Part shown: positions 42,670 through 54,299 of the stretch, piece after piece | Position numbering within the stretch: position 1 is the stretch's first letter | Layout of the letters: every line of letters begins with the position of its first letter | Source of the DNA: Gymnogyps californianus | Lineage: Eukaryota > Chordata > Aves > Accipitriformes > Cathartidae | Direction: 5' to 3' | Assembly: GCF_018139145.2 (NCBI RefSeq) | Contig: NW_026114268.1 | Location: 124,001 to 188,000 of the forward strand | Length of the DNA: 64,000 nt | Notes under the pieces: model-generated | Databases searched by the model: none | Told to the model about the DNA's origin: nothing | What the model saw: the letters and a program-made list of their open reading frames with translations, nothing else | Translations under genes and position numbers: made by a program

Positions 42670-43581
42670 GCTGAACTAGAGAATCAACCGGTGCCAATCT
42701 CAATCGCCCCTATACAGAAGAAGAAATATACAAAAAAATCAGTTCGCTTAGCGAAGGATGAAGGTGAAGCAGGGTCATCACGAGAACAAGAGGAAGAGGC
42801 AGAACCGGAGATAATCACCTGGTCCCTATCCCCGAGTGAGCTGCGAGATAAGCGAAAAGACTTCAGCCGTCATCCAGGCGAGCACATTATCACCTGGCTG
42901 CTCCGATGCTGGGATAATGGGGCAAGTAGCTTGGAATTAGAGGGTAAGGAAGCCAAGCAATTGGGATCCCTTTCTAGGGAAGGGGGCATTGACAAGGCAA
43001 TTGGAAAAAACCCACAAGCCCTCAGCCTCTGAAGGCAACTTCTGTTGGGCATGAGGGAAAGGTAGCCCTTCAAGGAAGATGTTGTATGTTACCCAGGCAA
43101 ATGGACCACCATGGAGAGAGGTATCCAGTACCTGAGGGAACTAGCCATGCAGCAGATGGTTTATTATGACCCAGGCGATGGGCGGTTACCCACAGATCCA
43201 GATGAAGTCCAATGTGCACGACCCATGTGGCGGAAGTTTGTACGAAGCGCACCATTATCATATGCCAATGCAGTAATGGACTGGAAAGATGAGGAGGAAC
43301 TGACAGTAGATGAATTGGCTCGCCGACTTCGGCAATACGAAGAAAGTCTCACTTCCACCCTCATTGCGGCTGTGGAGAAACTGCCAGACACGCTAGCCGA
43401 GAAATGGTCCCAAGAGTTCCAGCGATTTGAGGATAAGTTCTGCCTCCCACCTGCACGGACCAATCTCTCAGCTATTAGGAGAAGGTATTCTTCTGGGCAA
43501 GAGAGAGGACAGAGAAGGTATATACCACAGGGCACCCTGTGGTTTTACCTGCTTGACCACGGAGAGCATATGATGAAGTGA

Positions 43582-45500
43582 GATAGAAAACCTACCTCGG
43601 TCCTAGATGCACGGGTACGTGAATTGCAAGGAAAAACAACCACAAATGAGGGTTCTTCCAGGAAAATGGTTGCTTCAGGCTCCAGTGAGCACTGCAAGCG
43701 GTGTGGCTGACAGAGTGGAAGGGCTGATCTTACTCCTGGTTCTATGAAAAGGAATTCTAATCCATTTTTACAAAGAGAGAGTGGAGAATCCTATGACCAG
43801 GACTAGAGGGGCCCTGCCTCCAGCCAGGCGGAGGAGAGGGACAACCGGGTTTACTGGACTGTGTGGATTCGATGGCCTGGCACATCAGATCCACAGGAGT
43901 ATAAAGCTCTAGTAAACACCGGTGCACAGTGTACTCTAATGCCATCAAGCTATAAAGGGGTAGAAGCTATTTGTATTTCTGGGTGACAGGGGGATCTCAA
44001 CAGCTAACTGTATTGGAGGCTGAAATAAGCCTAACTGGGAATGAGTGGCAAAAACACCCCATTGTGACTGGTCCGGAGGCTCCATGCATTCTTGGCATAG
44101 ATTATCTCAGGAGGGGGTATTTCAAGGACCCGAAAGGGTACCGGTGGGCCTTTGGTATAGCTGCCTTGGAGACAGAGGGAATTGAACAGATGTCCACCTT
44201 GCCCGGACTCTCTGAGGACCCTTCGGTTGTGGGGTTGCTGAGGGTCGAAGAACAACAGGTGCCAATCGCTACCACAAGGGTCCACCGGCGGCAATATCGC
44301 ACCAACGGAGACTCCCTGATTCCCATCCATAAGCTGATTCGTCAACTGGAGAGCCAAGGAGTGATCAGCAGGACTCGCTCACCCTTCAACAGCCCCATAT
44401 GGCCAGTGCGAAAGTCTAATGGAGAATGGAGACTAACAGTAGACTATCGTGGCCTGAATGAAGTCACGCCACCGCTGAGTGCTGCTGTGCCAGACATGCT
44501 AGAACTTCAATATGAACTGGAGTCAAAAGCAGCCAAGTGGTACGCCACAACTGATATTGCCAATGCATTTTTCTCAATCCCTTTGGCAGCAGAGTGCCGG
44601 CCACAGTTTGCTTTCACTTGGAGGGGCGTCCAGTACACCTGGAATCGACTGCCCCAGGGGTGGAAACACAGCCCCACCATTTGCCATGGACTAATCCAGA
44701 ATGCACTGGAAAAAGGTGGAGCTCCAGAACACCTGCAGTACATTGAAGACATCATCGTATGGGGCAACACAGCAGAAGAAGTTTTTGAGAAAGGGGAGAA
44801 AATAATCCAAATCCTTCTGAAAGCCGGTTTTGCCATAAAACTGAGTAAGGTGAAGGGATCCGCACAGGAGATTCAGTTTTTAGGAATAAAATGGCAAGAT
44901 GGACGTCGTCATATCCCAATGGATGTGATCAACAAAATAGCAGCTATGTCTCCACCAACTAGTAAACAGGAAACGCAAGCTTTCTTAGGTGTTGTAGGTT
45001 TTTGGAGAATGCATATTCCAAATTATAGTCTGATTGTAAGCCCTCTCTATCAAGTGACCCGGAAGAAGAACGATTTTAAATGGGGCCCTGAGCAACAACA
45101 AGCCTTTGAACAGATTAAACGGGAGATAGTTCATGCAGTAGCCCTTGGGCCGGTCCGGGCAGGACCAGATGTTAAAAATGTGCTCTACACCGCAGCCGGG
45201 GAGAATGGCCCTACCTGGAGCCTCTGGCAGAAAGCGCCTGGGGAGACCCGAGGTCGACCTCTAGGGTTTTGGAGTCGGGGATATCGAGGATCTGAGGCCC
45301 GCTATACTCCAACTGAAAAGGAGATATTAGCAGCATATGAAGGAGTCCGAGCTGCTTCAGAAGTGGTTGGTACTGAAACACAGCTCCTATTAGCACCCCG
45401 ACTGCCAGTGCTAGGCTGGATGTTCAAAGGGAAGGTCCCTTCTACACATCATGCAACTGATGCTACGTGGAGTAAGTGGATTGCACTGATCACACAATGA
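43582..45500 (+). pseudogene. ERVL gag end, protease and reverse transcriptase
   Basis: 43582-43970 continues the gag frame with stops at 43708, 43804 and 43984. The protease box reads ALVNTGAQCTL: the catalytic Asp of DTGA is Asn (codon AAC 43915-43917). A one-base loss near 43983 moves the frame; from 43971 there is a 509-codon open frame with the protease end (APCILGIDYL), RT fingers (SPFNSPIWPVRKSNGEW, LTVDYRGLNEV), palm (TTDIANAFFSIPLA; LPQGWKHSPTICH) and thumb/connection (FLGIKWQDGRRHIP, QAFLGVVGFWRMHIP). The catalytic YxDD box is YIED (44739-44750), changing one metal-binding Asp to Glu; a related copy at 55.2 kb has YIDD. TGA at 45498-45500 ends it in frame with the next part. Confidence 0.85.
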
Positions 45501-46991
45501 AGTCGAGTAGGAAACCCCAGTCGCCCAGGAATTCTGGAAGTGATCACAGACTGGCCAGAAGGCAAAGATTTTGGAATATCACCAGAGGAGGAGGTAACGC
45601 GTGCTGAAGAGGCCCCACTGTATAATAAACTGCCAGAAAGTGAGAGGCAATATGCCCTGTTCACTGATGGGTCCTGTCGCATTGTAGGAAAGCATCGGAG
45701 GTGGAAGGCGGCTGTATGGAGTCCTATACGACAAGTTGCAGAAACTGCAGAAGGAAAAGGTGAATCAAGTCAGTTTGCAGAGGTGAAAGCCATCCAGCTG
45801 GCTTTAGACATTGCTGAACAAGAAAAATGGCCAATACTTTATCTCTATACTGACTCATGGATGGTGGCAAATGCTCTGTGGGGGTGGTTGCAGCAATGGA
45901 AGCGGAGTAATTGGCAACGCAGAGGTAAACCCATCTGGGCTGCCCCATTGTGGCAAGATATTGCTGCCCGGCTGGAGAATCTGGTTGTGAAAGTACGTCA
46001 CGTAGATGCTCATGTACCTAAGAGCCGGGCCACTGAGGAACATCAAAACAATCAACAGGTAGACAAGGCTGCTAGGATTGAAGTAGCTCAGGTAGATCTG
46101 GATTGGCAGCATAAGGGTGAATTATTCATGGCTCGGTGGGCCCACGACACCTCAGGCCATCAGGGAAGAGATGCAACATATAGATGGGCTCGCGATCGAG
46201 GGGTGGACCTGACCATGGACACTATCGCACAGGTCATCCATGAATGTGAAACATGCGCTGCAATTAAGCAAGCCAAGCGGTTAAAGCCTCTTTGGTATGG
46301 AGGACGATGGCTGAAATACAAATATGGAGAGGCCTGGCAGATTGACTATATCACACTCCCACAAACCCGTCAAGGCAAGCGTTATGTGCTTACGCTGGTG
46401 GAAGCAACCACCGGCTGGCTGGAAACATATCCCATGCCCCATGCCACCGCCCGGAACACTATCGTGGGCCTTGAGAAGCAAATCTTATGGCGAAAGGGAA
46501 CCTTAGAAAGAATTGAGTCAGACAACGGGACTCATTTCCGGAACAATCTCATAGACACCTGGGCCAAAGAGCACGGCATTGAGTGGGTGTATCACATCCC
46601 CTATCATGCACCAGCCTCTGGGAAAATCGAGCGATACAATGGACTGTTAAAGACTACATTGAGAGCAATGGGTGGTGGGACTTTCAAACATTGGGATACA
46701 CATCTAGCAAAGGCCACCTGGTTAGTCAACACTAGAGGATCTGCCAATCGAGCTGGCCCTGCCCAATCAGAACTTTTACGTACTGTAGGAGGGGATAAGG
46801 TCCCTGTAGTGCACATAAAAAATATGCTAGGAAAAACAGTTTGGGTTACTCCTGCCTCAGGCAAAGGCAAACCCATTCGTGGGATTGCTTTTGCTCAAGG
46901 GCCTGGGTGCACTTGGTGGGTGATGCGGAAGGATGGGGAAGTCCGATGTGTGCCTCAAGGGGATTTCATTTTAGGTGAGAACAGCCAATAG
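45501..46991 (+). pseudogene. ERVL RNase H and integrase (open 483-codon frame)
   Basis: In the same frame as the RT part, separated only by TGA 45498-45500; open from 45540 to 46991 without a stop. RNase H: FTDGSC, AEVKAIQLAL, YTDSWMVANAL, VDAHV. Integrase: H..H in HDTSGHQGRD, ECETC, core Asp in WQIDYI (46344), Asp in ESDNGTH (46521), Glu in KIERYNG (46629); the last two are 35 residues apart, the D,D-35-E spacing. The C-terminal part has GPGCTWWVMRKDG. All catalytic residues are present. No dUTPase domain follows. It ends TAG. Without an ATG of its own it is not an obvious gene, but the clean frame is notable. Confidence 0.85.
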
Positions 46992-47495
46992 ATTAAATTG
47001 TATGCTATTAATTGCTATATAATCTTGCCACTCTATGTCATCATTATTATAATTGTTATATACTATATTAATGGTATTACAGTAAGAATTACTTAGATTA
47101 ATGAAGAATGAACTTTGACAAAACTGAGTGAAGTGCAGTAGTGATGGAACCAGGACTGACTTCAGCATGCAACAATCCGACACCACACAGCATCTTCCCG
47201 CTGTGCCCAATGTCACCTGCCTGCCACATCACACCGAAGCCCAATCCTGTTCTACCAACTGAGTGGACTTTGCATCATCCCTCCTGCCCAGACAGACTGT
47301 TACAATAGATGGAGCTCAAAGTCATGGACTGAATGAACTCAACACACATTTGATAGAGATGGCCCATAGATCGCGGGAATGATATCTATACGTATATATT
47401 AAAAGACAGGAAAGTTGATGGTGATTAATTGGAAATGTATCAGAAAGTATGGGATCTGGGCATAACGTAAATGGTATAGAATAAGGGGTGGATAT
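46992..47495 (+). other. ERVL 3' untranslated region and polypurine tract
   Basis: No env frame lies between integrase and LTR. The last bases, AGAATAAGGGGTGGATAT (to 47495), are the polypurine tract; the same tract precedes the minus-strand LTR at 18025. Confidence 0.7.
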
Positions 47496-48111
47496 TGTCC
47501 TGGGTTCGGCTGGGACAGAGTTAACTCTCTTCTTAGTAGCTGGTACAGTGCTGGGTTTTGGATTTAGTGTGAGAATGATGTTGATAACACTCTGATGTTT
47601 TAGTTGTTGCTAAGTAGCGCTTCTCTTAAGCCAAGGACTTTTCAGTTTCCCATGCTCTGCCAGCAAGCAGGTGTGCAAGAAGCTGGGAGGGAGCATAGCC
47701 GGGGCAGCTGACCCCAACTAGCGAAAGGGGTATTCCATACCATGGAACGTCATGCCCAGTATATAAACAGGGGGGAGTTGGCCGGGAGGCATGGATCGCA
47801 GCTCTGGCATCGGTCAGCGGGTGGTGAGCTATTGCATTGTGCATCACTGGGGTTTTTCTTCCTTCCCCCCTCTTTTTTTTGTTGTATTCCTTTTCATTAC
47901 TATTAGTAGTAGTGTTAGTATATCTCATTATTATTATTGTTAATATTATATTTTACTTCAGTTATTAAACTGTTCTTATCTCAACCCACGAGTTCTGCCT
48001 TCTTTCCCGATTCTCCTCCCCATCCCACCAGGAGCAGGGGGAGGGAGGGGGGCAGGGAGTGAGGGAGCGGCTGTGTGGTGCTTGGCTTCTGAATGGGGTT
48101 AAACCACGACA
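47496..48111 (+). mobile_element. ERVL 3' LTR (complete, 616 bp)
   Basis: TGTCCTGGGTTCGGCTGGGA to TAAACCACGACA. TATA-like AGTATATAAAC at ~47758-47768, a putative start region after it (GGCATCGGTCAGCGGGTGG), an ATT-rich tract and ATTAAACTG near 47965 as a poly(A) signal. Serves as the reference for other LTR copies in this window. Confidence 0.85.
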
Positions 48112-48149
48112 CCCCTCCAGCTTGGAGAAATTACATCCTTTGCTGTAAC

Positions 48150-50769
48150 CTTCCTGGTGTCCTGCCTAATGATGGGAGAAGAAAAGGTGATTCTCATGCC
48201 CCAATCTTTTTGTAAGAGGAGAAATGCCACTGCTGGAAAGAAGTGTCTCTGCAGAGGGAACATCAGTGATGACTTCAGCCTGTTTCACAGCAGGTTCCCC
48301 TGGAGCCCCAGGGACACCTGGAGGGAGCCCAGAGGGGGCAAAGTGCTGCCTTGGGCTGGTCCCCTGCTGCTGAGCTGGGCCGGGCTCCTGGGATGGAGGG
48401 AGCTCATGGCAAGCGGGCAGTGCTGCAGAGAGACAGCTCTGCCCAGGAGCGGCTCCTCTGCAAAGCGCAGCAGGGCTGGGGGCACTGCCTGCAGGCACCG
48501 AGAGGAGACGAGTGAGGAAGAGAGAGATGGCAATCTGGAGTGGGAGGAGAGCTGAGTGTTCACTAGGGGAGAAATCTTCACAGCCCTGAATACAGTAAGT
48601 CTCTGGGTGTAGGGCAGCACAGCTGTGGTTCCTGGAAAGATCTCCTAAAGCTAGCACATGCTTATGGAATCTGTCAGGAGGACTCTCGGAGTTTCTCCAC
48701 TGTAGAGGAGAAGGACGTGCTCCAGCACAGGGCTTCCCCACTGCACCATCAGAGGACTGCGTGTGATGGCTGCCTTCTCCCAGGGATGGCTGCAGGAGTG
48801 TGAAACCGGGTGTGCAGCCAGGGGTGCCCCGGGCTGTCCTTCCGAGCAGGGTCCCTGCACCCCAGGGGGCTGTGTACCGGGGCAGGGACTCTGCCACCTG
48901 CCAGGGTCAGCACTCAGCCTGCCCGGGGAGCTCCCCATGACACTGTGGGGAGAAGCTGTGGGTGGAAGGAGCGACCCCTGGCAGGGCAGGGCACGGTGCT
49001 TCTGCTGTTGAGAGGGTGCTGTGTGGTACAGGGCTGGTCACAGCTCCAGATCACCCCCGCAGCAATTGCAGAGGGTCCTTTTGAAGAATGACATCAAGGC
49101 AGCATTTACCTGAAAGGGAAGGAGTCTGTGCTTTCAGTTTTTCCACTCTTGCTTGGCTGGGTAGGGAGTGGGAGATGGGAATTTATTTCTCTGTTCTTGA
49201 AAGGCACGGAGACCCCAGTTCTCGTTAGCACTTGTCCGAGCTGCTCCTTAGCCCCTGCACACACGGAGATGCCCCTGGGCCGTACCCCGCTGCCAGGAGG
49301 GGTCTGCAAGGCAGAGCTGAGCACACAGCGGGTGGGATGGGGTCTGTGAGCAGTGACAGGGAAGAGACCCAGGGACAGAGAAACAACTCCTGGCAGGGAC
49401 AAGCTCCAGGCAGCAGAGACATGGGCTGGGAGGGAGAAGGATCTGCTCCCAGAAACGCCATGGGAAGGGGGATTCGGGCACCTCCCTGCCATCCCCTGCA
49501 GTGCAGACGCCTACCATGGAGCAAACCCCGGCCTCCTCTCCCACCTCTGCTCTTAAGGCCATGGGTGGTCAGTCACCTGCTCAGTGACCTCACCCCTTAA
49601 AAGGAGAAATTACCAAATACGTGACTGTCTGTCTTTCTCCTGGCTCCATCTGCAGCAGCACTGTGGCATTTCTCCTTTTTTCCTTTCCTGTCTTTGCTCA
49701 CCTTGTTCTTATCACTGGACCTTCTGGGATGGGGTTTGGGTTTAAGCCGCAGTTCAGAGACCAGTCCTGTGGGTCCTGCCATGCAGATGCATCCATGGGG
49801 GGGAAAGTGTCCAAGTCCTCTCCTAATCTGCCGGTTCAGGACAATGAACTGAGCGGATTCTCCTTTCAGGACACCCCAGATTTAGGATATTTGACTCCTT
49901 CCCTGGGGGTTCCTCCTGGGCTGCAGGCTGCCCTCCAGAAGCACACAGCTCTCCCACGACAGCTCTGTGTTATCTAGCAGTCCCATGGAGAAGACACTTC
50001 ATTGCTAAGGCCGTGGAAATGCTGCTCGTTGTCTGTGTGTGGGCAGCTGCAACGAGCCCTCTGTGTCCATGGCTGGGAGGGAGAGCTGAGATCCTCCTCA
50101 GGTACGATGAGATGGGGTGAGGGGTTTGGCAGTCTGCACTTGGAAACTGGCTTCCTCTGCTCTCAGCAGCATCCAGTTTCTCCTCGGGGAACATCTGGGA
50201 GTGATCGTCCTCTGACTCAAAGAACTGCCAGCACAGGGCAGCCGAGACCAGGACCGATGGACAGACCGGCTGTCCTCCTTCTGCACTGTGGGACAGTCCC
50301 TTTGCCTCCCAGTACCCTCAAGCTTTCCCTTTGAGTGGAGCAGGAATGCCAAGGATTTCTGCCTTAAAAGCACTTCTCAGCTGTGGTGGGGCCACTGGAA
50401 CAGAAGAAACAAACCAAAATCCCCACAGCTCTGCTCTGCAGTTGGGTGAACTGGCAGCAGCAATGCTGAAAAGCTCTTCAGTATCATGAGTGGATTTCAT
50501 GTGAGATCGCCCCGTGTTCCTGTTTACCTCTTGCTGTAGGGCAGGACTGACTCCTCCAGAGCCCACGGCAGAGCCCCCTTCTCCCAGTGGCACCCTCAGC
50601 CAGCACCAACCACAGCTCATGAAAGGGACCTGCCAAAAGTCTCCCTGAAAGGGGTGAGGCGGTTTGGGGTTTTCTGTGAGAAACTGAATGGATTTTGTTC
50701 AGAGAAATCTGATCTAACTTATTCATAACTTTTCCTCCTATGACAGTCCCCCATGCCCAGAGGCAGCAG
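48150..50769 (+). repeat. Upstream half of olfactory-receptor duplication unit 2
   Basis: Homologous to 63570-61369 (-) from its very left end (GATTCTCATGCCCC / GATTCTTGGCCCG, then GACTTCAGC.TGTTTCACAG, CCCTGGAGCCCCAGG) and to 32560-34642. A splice acceptor TTTTCCTCCTATGACAG (AG 50745-50746) lies before the coding start, implying an upstream noncoding exon. Confidence 0.7.
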
Positions 50770-51744
50770 ATGTCTAACAGCAGCTTCATCACCCAGTTCC
50801 TCCTCCTGGCGTTCACAGACACACGGGAGCTGCAGCTCTTGCACTTCTGGCTCTTCCTGGGCATCTACCTGGCTGCCCTCTTAGGCAACGGCCTCATCTT
50901 CACCACTGTAGCCTATGACCAGCGCCTCCACACTCCCATGTACTTCTTCCTCCTCAACCTCTCCCTCCTCGACCTGGGCTCCATCTCAACCACTCTCCCC
51001 AAATCCATGGCCAATTCCCTCTGGGACACCAGAGCCATTTCCTATGCAGGATGTGTTGCACAGGTCTTTTTCTTTCTCTTCTTGATAGTAGGCGAGTATT
51101 TTCTTCTTACCGTCATGGCCTACGACCGCTACGTTGCCATCTGCAAACCCCTGCACTACGGGACCCTCCTGGGCAGCAGAGCTTGTGTCCACATGGCAGC
51201 AGCTGCCTGGGGCAGTGGGTTTCTCACTGCTCTGCTGCACACTGCCAATACATTTTCACTACCACTCTGCCAGGGCAATGCCATGGAACAGTTCTGTGAA
51301 ATCCCCCACCTCCTCAAGCTCTCCTGCTCAGACGCCTACCTCAGGGAAGTTGGGCTTCTTGCTTTTAGTGCTTTTCTATTTTGGGGATGTTTTGTGTTCA
51401 TCGTGCTGTCCTATATGCAGATCTTCAGGGCCGTGCTGAGGATCCCCTCTGAGCAGGGACGGCACAAAGCCTTTTCCACGTGCCTCCCTCACCTGGCCGT
51501 GGTCTCCCTGTTTATCAGTACCAGCATATTTGCCTACCTGAAGCCTCCCTCCATCTCTTCCCCATCCCTGGATCTGGTGATGGCTGTTGTGTACTCGGTG
51601 GTGCCTCCGACATTGAACCCCTTCATCTACAGCATAAGGAACCAGGAGCTCAAGGATGCTCTGAGGAAACTGATGACTGGATGTTTTTCAGCAGCCATAG
51701 ACTGCCTACTTTCCTCTGCAAAGGGCTCCCAGTGTATGTCATGA
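50770..51744 (+). CDS. Olfactory receptor, OR14-like (gamma-c), intact
   Basis: A 324-residue class-A GPCR for odorants, expected in olfactory cilia. N-terminal MSNSSFITQF with a glycosylation site (NSS); TM1 with LLGNGL; TM2 LHTPMYFFLLNLS; TM3 end MAYDRYVAICKP; TM5 region FVFIVLSYMQIF; KAFSTCLPHLAVVS before TM6; TM7 NPFIYSIRN. ATG at 50770 was chosen over the in-frame ATG at 50740, because the latter lies inside a polypyrimidine/AG acceptor (50745-50746) and the other two receptors start at the equivalent MSN. Against its relatives it lacks one Phe in extracellular loop 2 (MEQFCEI versus QFFCE) and has a longer, Cys-containing C terminus. It is the only undamaged receptor here. The clade is known for large, recently duplicated arrays in birds. 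Confidence 0.92.
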   Translation: MSNSSFITQFLLLAFTDTRELQLLHFWLFLGIYLAALLGNGLIFTTVAYDQRLHTPMYFFLLNLSLLDLGSISTTLPKSMANSLWDTRAISYAGCVAQVFFFLFLIVGEYFLLTVMAYDRYVAICKPLHYGTLLGSRACVHMAAAAWGSGFLTALLHTANTFSLPLCQGNAMEQFCEIPHLLKLSCSDAYLREVGLLAFSAFLFWGCFVFIVLSYMQIFRAVLRIPSEQGRHKAFSTCLPHLAVVSLFISTSIFAYLKPPSISSPSLDLVMAVVYSVVPPTLNPFIYSIRNQELKDALRKLMTGCFSAAIDCLLSSAKGSQCMS

Positions 51745-53149
51745 CAGGCCAAGTCTGTCTTTCCTTCCTTACATTTTTTTTCCTTTTCCACTTGTGATGT
51801 TGTTGTCTTCAAAGAAATGTCATTATTCATCCTCTCCTACTGAACTATCCACCCATCTTGTGTGACCCAGAGACTTTGTGTAAATGGGGAGTCTCACATT
51901 GTATTTAAGTGAAATAAATGATTCTGCAGCAACTTTTTTGTCTGAGACCTATCCTCAGCGTAGCAGGAATGAATGGGAGATGAAAAGAGCTTTCTGGCTG
52001 CACCAGCTTCGGGATGGCTGCTCTGTGCTCTTGAGGACCGCAAGGGCCAGGGCTTTTGTGCTGGCCTGGGGAGATGGGATAGCATGGAGGGGCCGCAGCC
52101 TCTCAGGATGTGCTGGAGAGGAAAGCAGGGGACACAAGGTGCCTTCTTTTCCTTTTGCCATGCATGTTCACCCATCTATGGGGCTGACTCCTCTCTGACC
52201 CCCAGGAGCTGCTGTGCCCTTCAGAGGGGCTGAGGCTGTGGTGCGACTGCCCGGAGCACCCTGCAGTGGGGCCAGCCCCGACTGGGCTTTGCTAGGGAGA
52301 GGGCATTGGTGGTGGAGAGAGGGCAGGGGAGGTGGGAGAGCTTGGAGGGAACTGGGCTGGGCTGGAAAGTACCTGGGAGAGAAAAACATCAGTGTGTATT
52401 TCATAGTGCATGACCATGCAGAGTGAGGACTCACACCAGGGAGTTTGTGGTGCAGAGCCAGGGCTTGTGGAGGGGATCGAAGACATGCAAGTGCAGGAGA
52501 GAGGAGGCTGGTCTGTGCCCTCGGCGGCATGAACAGACCAGGAAGGTGGCGCAGGGCCTTCGTCACTACCCGGCCACCAGCCATCTCTCATCAGCCATTT
52601 CCAGCACTGGCCGCTCACCCCAGGTTTATGGGTGGGTTTTGTTGTAAGGCCATCTCCATCCTCCTGCTGGGCTCAGTGCCTGTATCAGGGGAATGGCTAG
52701 CCATGCCCGGCCTCTCTCCTGGCCCGGACCCTGGCAGACCCCGGAGCAGGGATGTCTGTGAAATCCCACATGGGATGCGGATAGGGCTGCGTAGGTTCCA
52801 GGACCTGGGGGAGGCTGTCTCAAGTAGGAGGAACAGAAGCGGGACAGGGCACAAAGGGCTGTCATGGGGATCATGCAGGAGAAACTGTTCCTCACACCAA
52901 ATACACCCTTTCCCATGCCGTGCCTGCACAGTGGGGCCATGGGACCATGTGTGGGGCAGCGGGGCTGGGCCGGTGCAGGACAGGGCACTGACAGGAGCCA
53001 CGAAGCAGCTGCCAGGGGGTGACCGCCTGGAGTTGGTGGCTGCGAGAAAAGTCAAGAGCAAAGACAAGAGCTTCAATCGCTGTGTTAGAGACCAGGGCTG
53101 ACCAAGGAAAATGCAGGGCTGCTGTGGGATGGGGAGGGGGATATAACAA
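51745..53149. other. No gene recognised
   Basis: AATAAA near 51913 could end the receptor transcript. The rest is GC-rich with no recognised domain or repeat. Confidence 0.4.
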
Positions 53150-54008
53150 CAGCAGACACTGATGATAGTGAGGGGCTCAACGCCGCCTTTGCCTGAGCCT
53201 TTACGGAAAAGGTCTCCCAGGCCTCTGTGCTCAATGAAGGGGTTCAAGAAGGAGGAGAGCACATATTGGCAGGAACCTCAGGAAATCCCACAAGGACAAA
53301 CGCCAGTGTCTGCCCCTGCAGGGGACTCCCCCTGGCAATGGCACAGGCTGGGGGCTGCCTGGCTGGCAGCAGCCCTGGGGGAAAGGTCTTGGTGGGCAGG
53401 GAGCTGGACAGGAGGCAGCCGTGTGCCCTGGCAGCAAGGGAGGCCACCAGCGTCCTGGGCTGTGCGACCAGGAGCACGGCCAGGCGATGGAGGGAAGGGA
53501 TTCTCTGGAATCCTCCATCCTCATTTCCGATCCCCACTTCGGGAAAGATCTTGGCAAGCTGGAGTGGGTTTAGCAGAGGGCCCTCAGGACAGCCAGGGAC
53601 TGGAGCACTCTGCCGGTGAGGAGAGGCTGAGGGAGCTGGGCTTGTCCAGCCCGGAGAAGGGAAGGCTGGCGGGGACCTCATCCCAGCCTGCCAGTACCGA
53701 CGAGGAGGTCATGGAGAATACAGAGCCAGTCGCTTCACCGTGGTGCATGGTGGCAGGACAAAAGACAAGGGGTGGAAGGTGGAGGAGGAGAGGTTCAGCC
53801 AGGACATAAGGAACACTTTTTTCCCCAGGAGCTCAGCCAAGTGCTGGAACAGGTCACCCAGAGAGGCTGTGCAGTCTCTGTCCTTGGGGGTTTTCCAACT
53901 CGCCCTGAATCAAGCCTTGAACAACTTGGGCTGACCCTGCTCTGACAGGTTGGACTGCAGACTTCCTGAGGTCCCTTCCAACCTCAGCCGTCTTATGGTC
54001 CTGTGATG
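53150..54008 (+). mobile_element. CR1 LINE, diverged 3' part
   Basis: Plus strand: GEERLRELGLSSPEKGRL, then one frame over RFSQDIRNTFFPRSS, KCWNRSPREAVQSLS, and the 3' end GGTCCCTTCCAACCTCAGCC followed by a TATGGTCCTGTGATG tail. The left part (53150-53560) is weaker and its boundary uncertain. Confidence 0.65.
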
Positions 54009-54299
54009 CTGGGCCCTGCTTCTAACTGGAGCAGAGCAGATGTTTATGAGGCACGAATCCTCCTGTGCTGTAAGTGACCGTCTAAACCAACGTCTACAGC
54101 AGTGAAGAGAGGTCGACACCTCCGTGTGCCTCGCTCTGTGCAAAGACTGAGGAGTCCTGGGCAGGGAAGGTTTTGGGGGTCATGGGGCTCTGCGCAAGAC
54201 ACCAGATGACCTTGTTTTAATGCCTGTCGGCCTGTCAGATGTCAGTTAATGTCAGTGAAAAGGAAAGTAAGAAGAACTGAAGACAAAGAAAGGCACATC

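Larger units (their letters stand above)
41923..43581 (+). pseudogene. ERVL gag with an N-terminal hydrophobic extension
   Basis: A frame from ATG 41923 with in-frame stops TGA 43030-43032, TAG 43063-43065 and TGA 43579-43581. The first ~190 residues are unusual for Gag: at least three hydrophobic segments (near residues 3-16, 20-34, 40-52) and another near 163-182, with a 30-residue tandem duplication containing NNCTFYLFSSGSQ. Residues ~200-249 are five Ala/Thr-rich decapeptides. Then comes a basic (KKKYTKKSVRLAK) and acidic region, followed by capsid-like sequence (TTMERGIQYLRELA, FVRSAPLSYANAVMDW, EKWSQEFQRFEDKF). A CCHC-like knuckle start (HCKRCG) follows at ~43690 beyond the last stop. 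Structural core protein of the element; inactive here. The hydrophobic part may be a genuine leader or a captured sequence. Confidence 0.7.
41511..48111 (+). mobile_element. ERVL-like endogenous retrovirus (nearly complete)
   Basis: Order: truncated 5' LTR, primer site, gag, protease, RT, RNase H, integrase, polypurine tract, 3' LTR. No env. The pol type (WKHSPTICHGL in RT, long RNase H-integrase frame) is that of class-III ERVL elements. At least six stops, one frameshift in protease and active-site changes show it cannot move by itself. It lies directly before receptor duplication unit 2. Confidence 0.85.

Noticed and set aside
46992..47495. Search for an env gene after ERVL integrase
   Set aside because: No frame longer than a few dozen codons and no membrane-anchor pattern; ERVL elements normally lack env.
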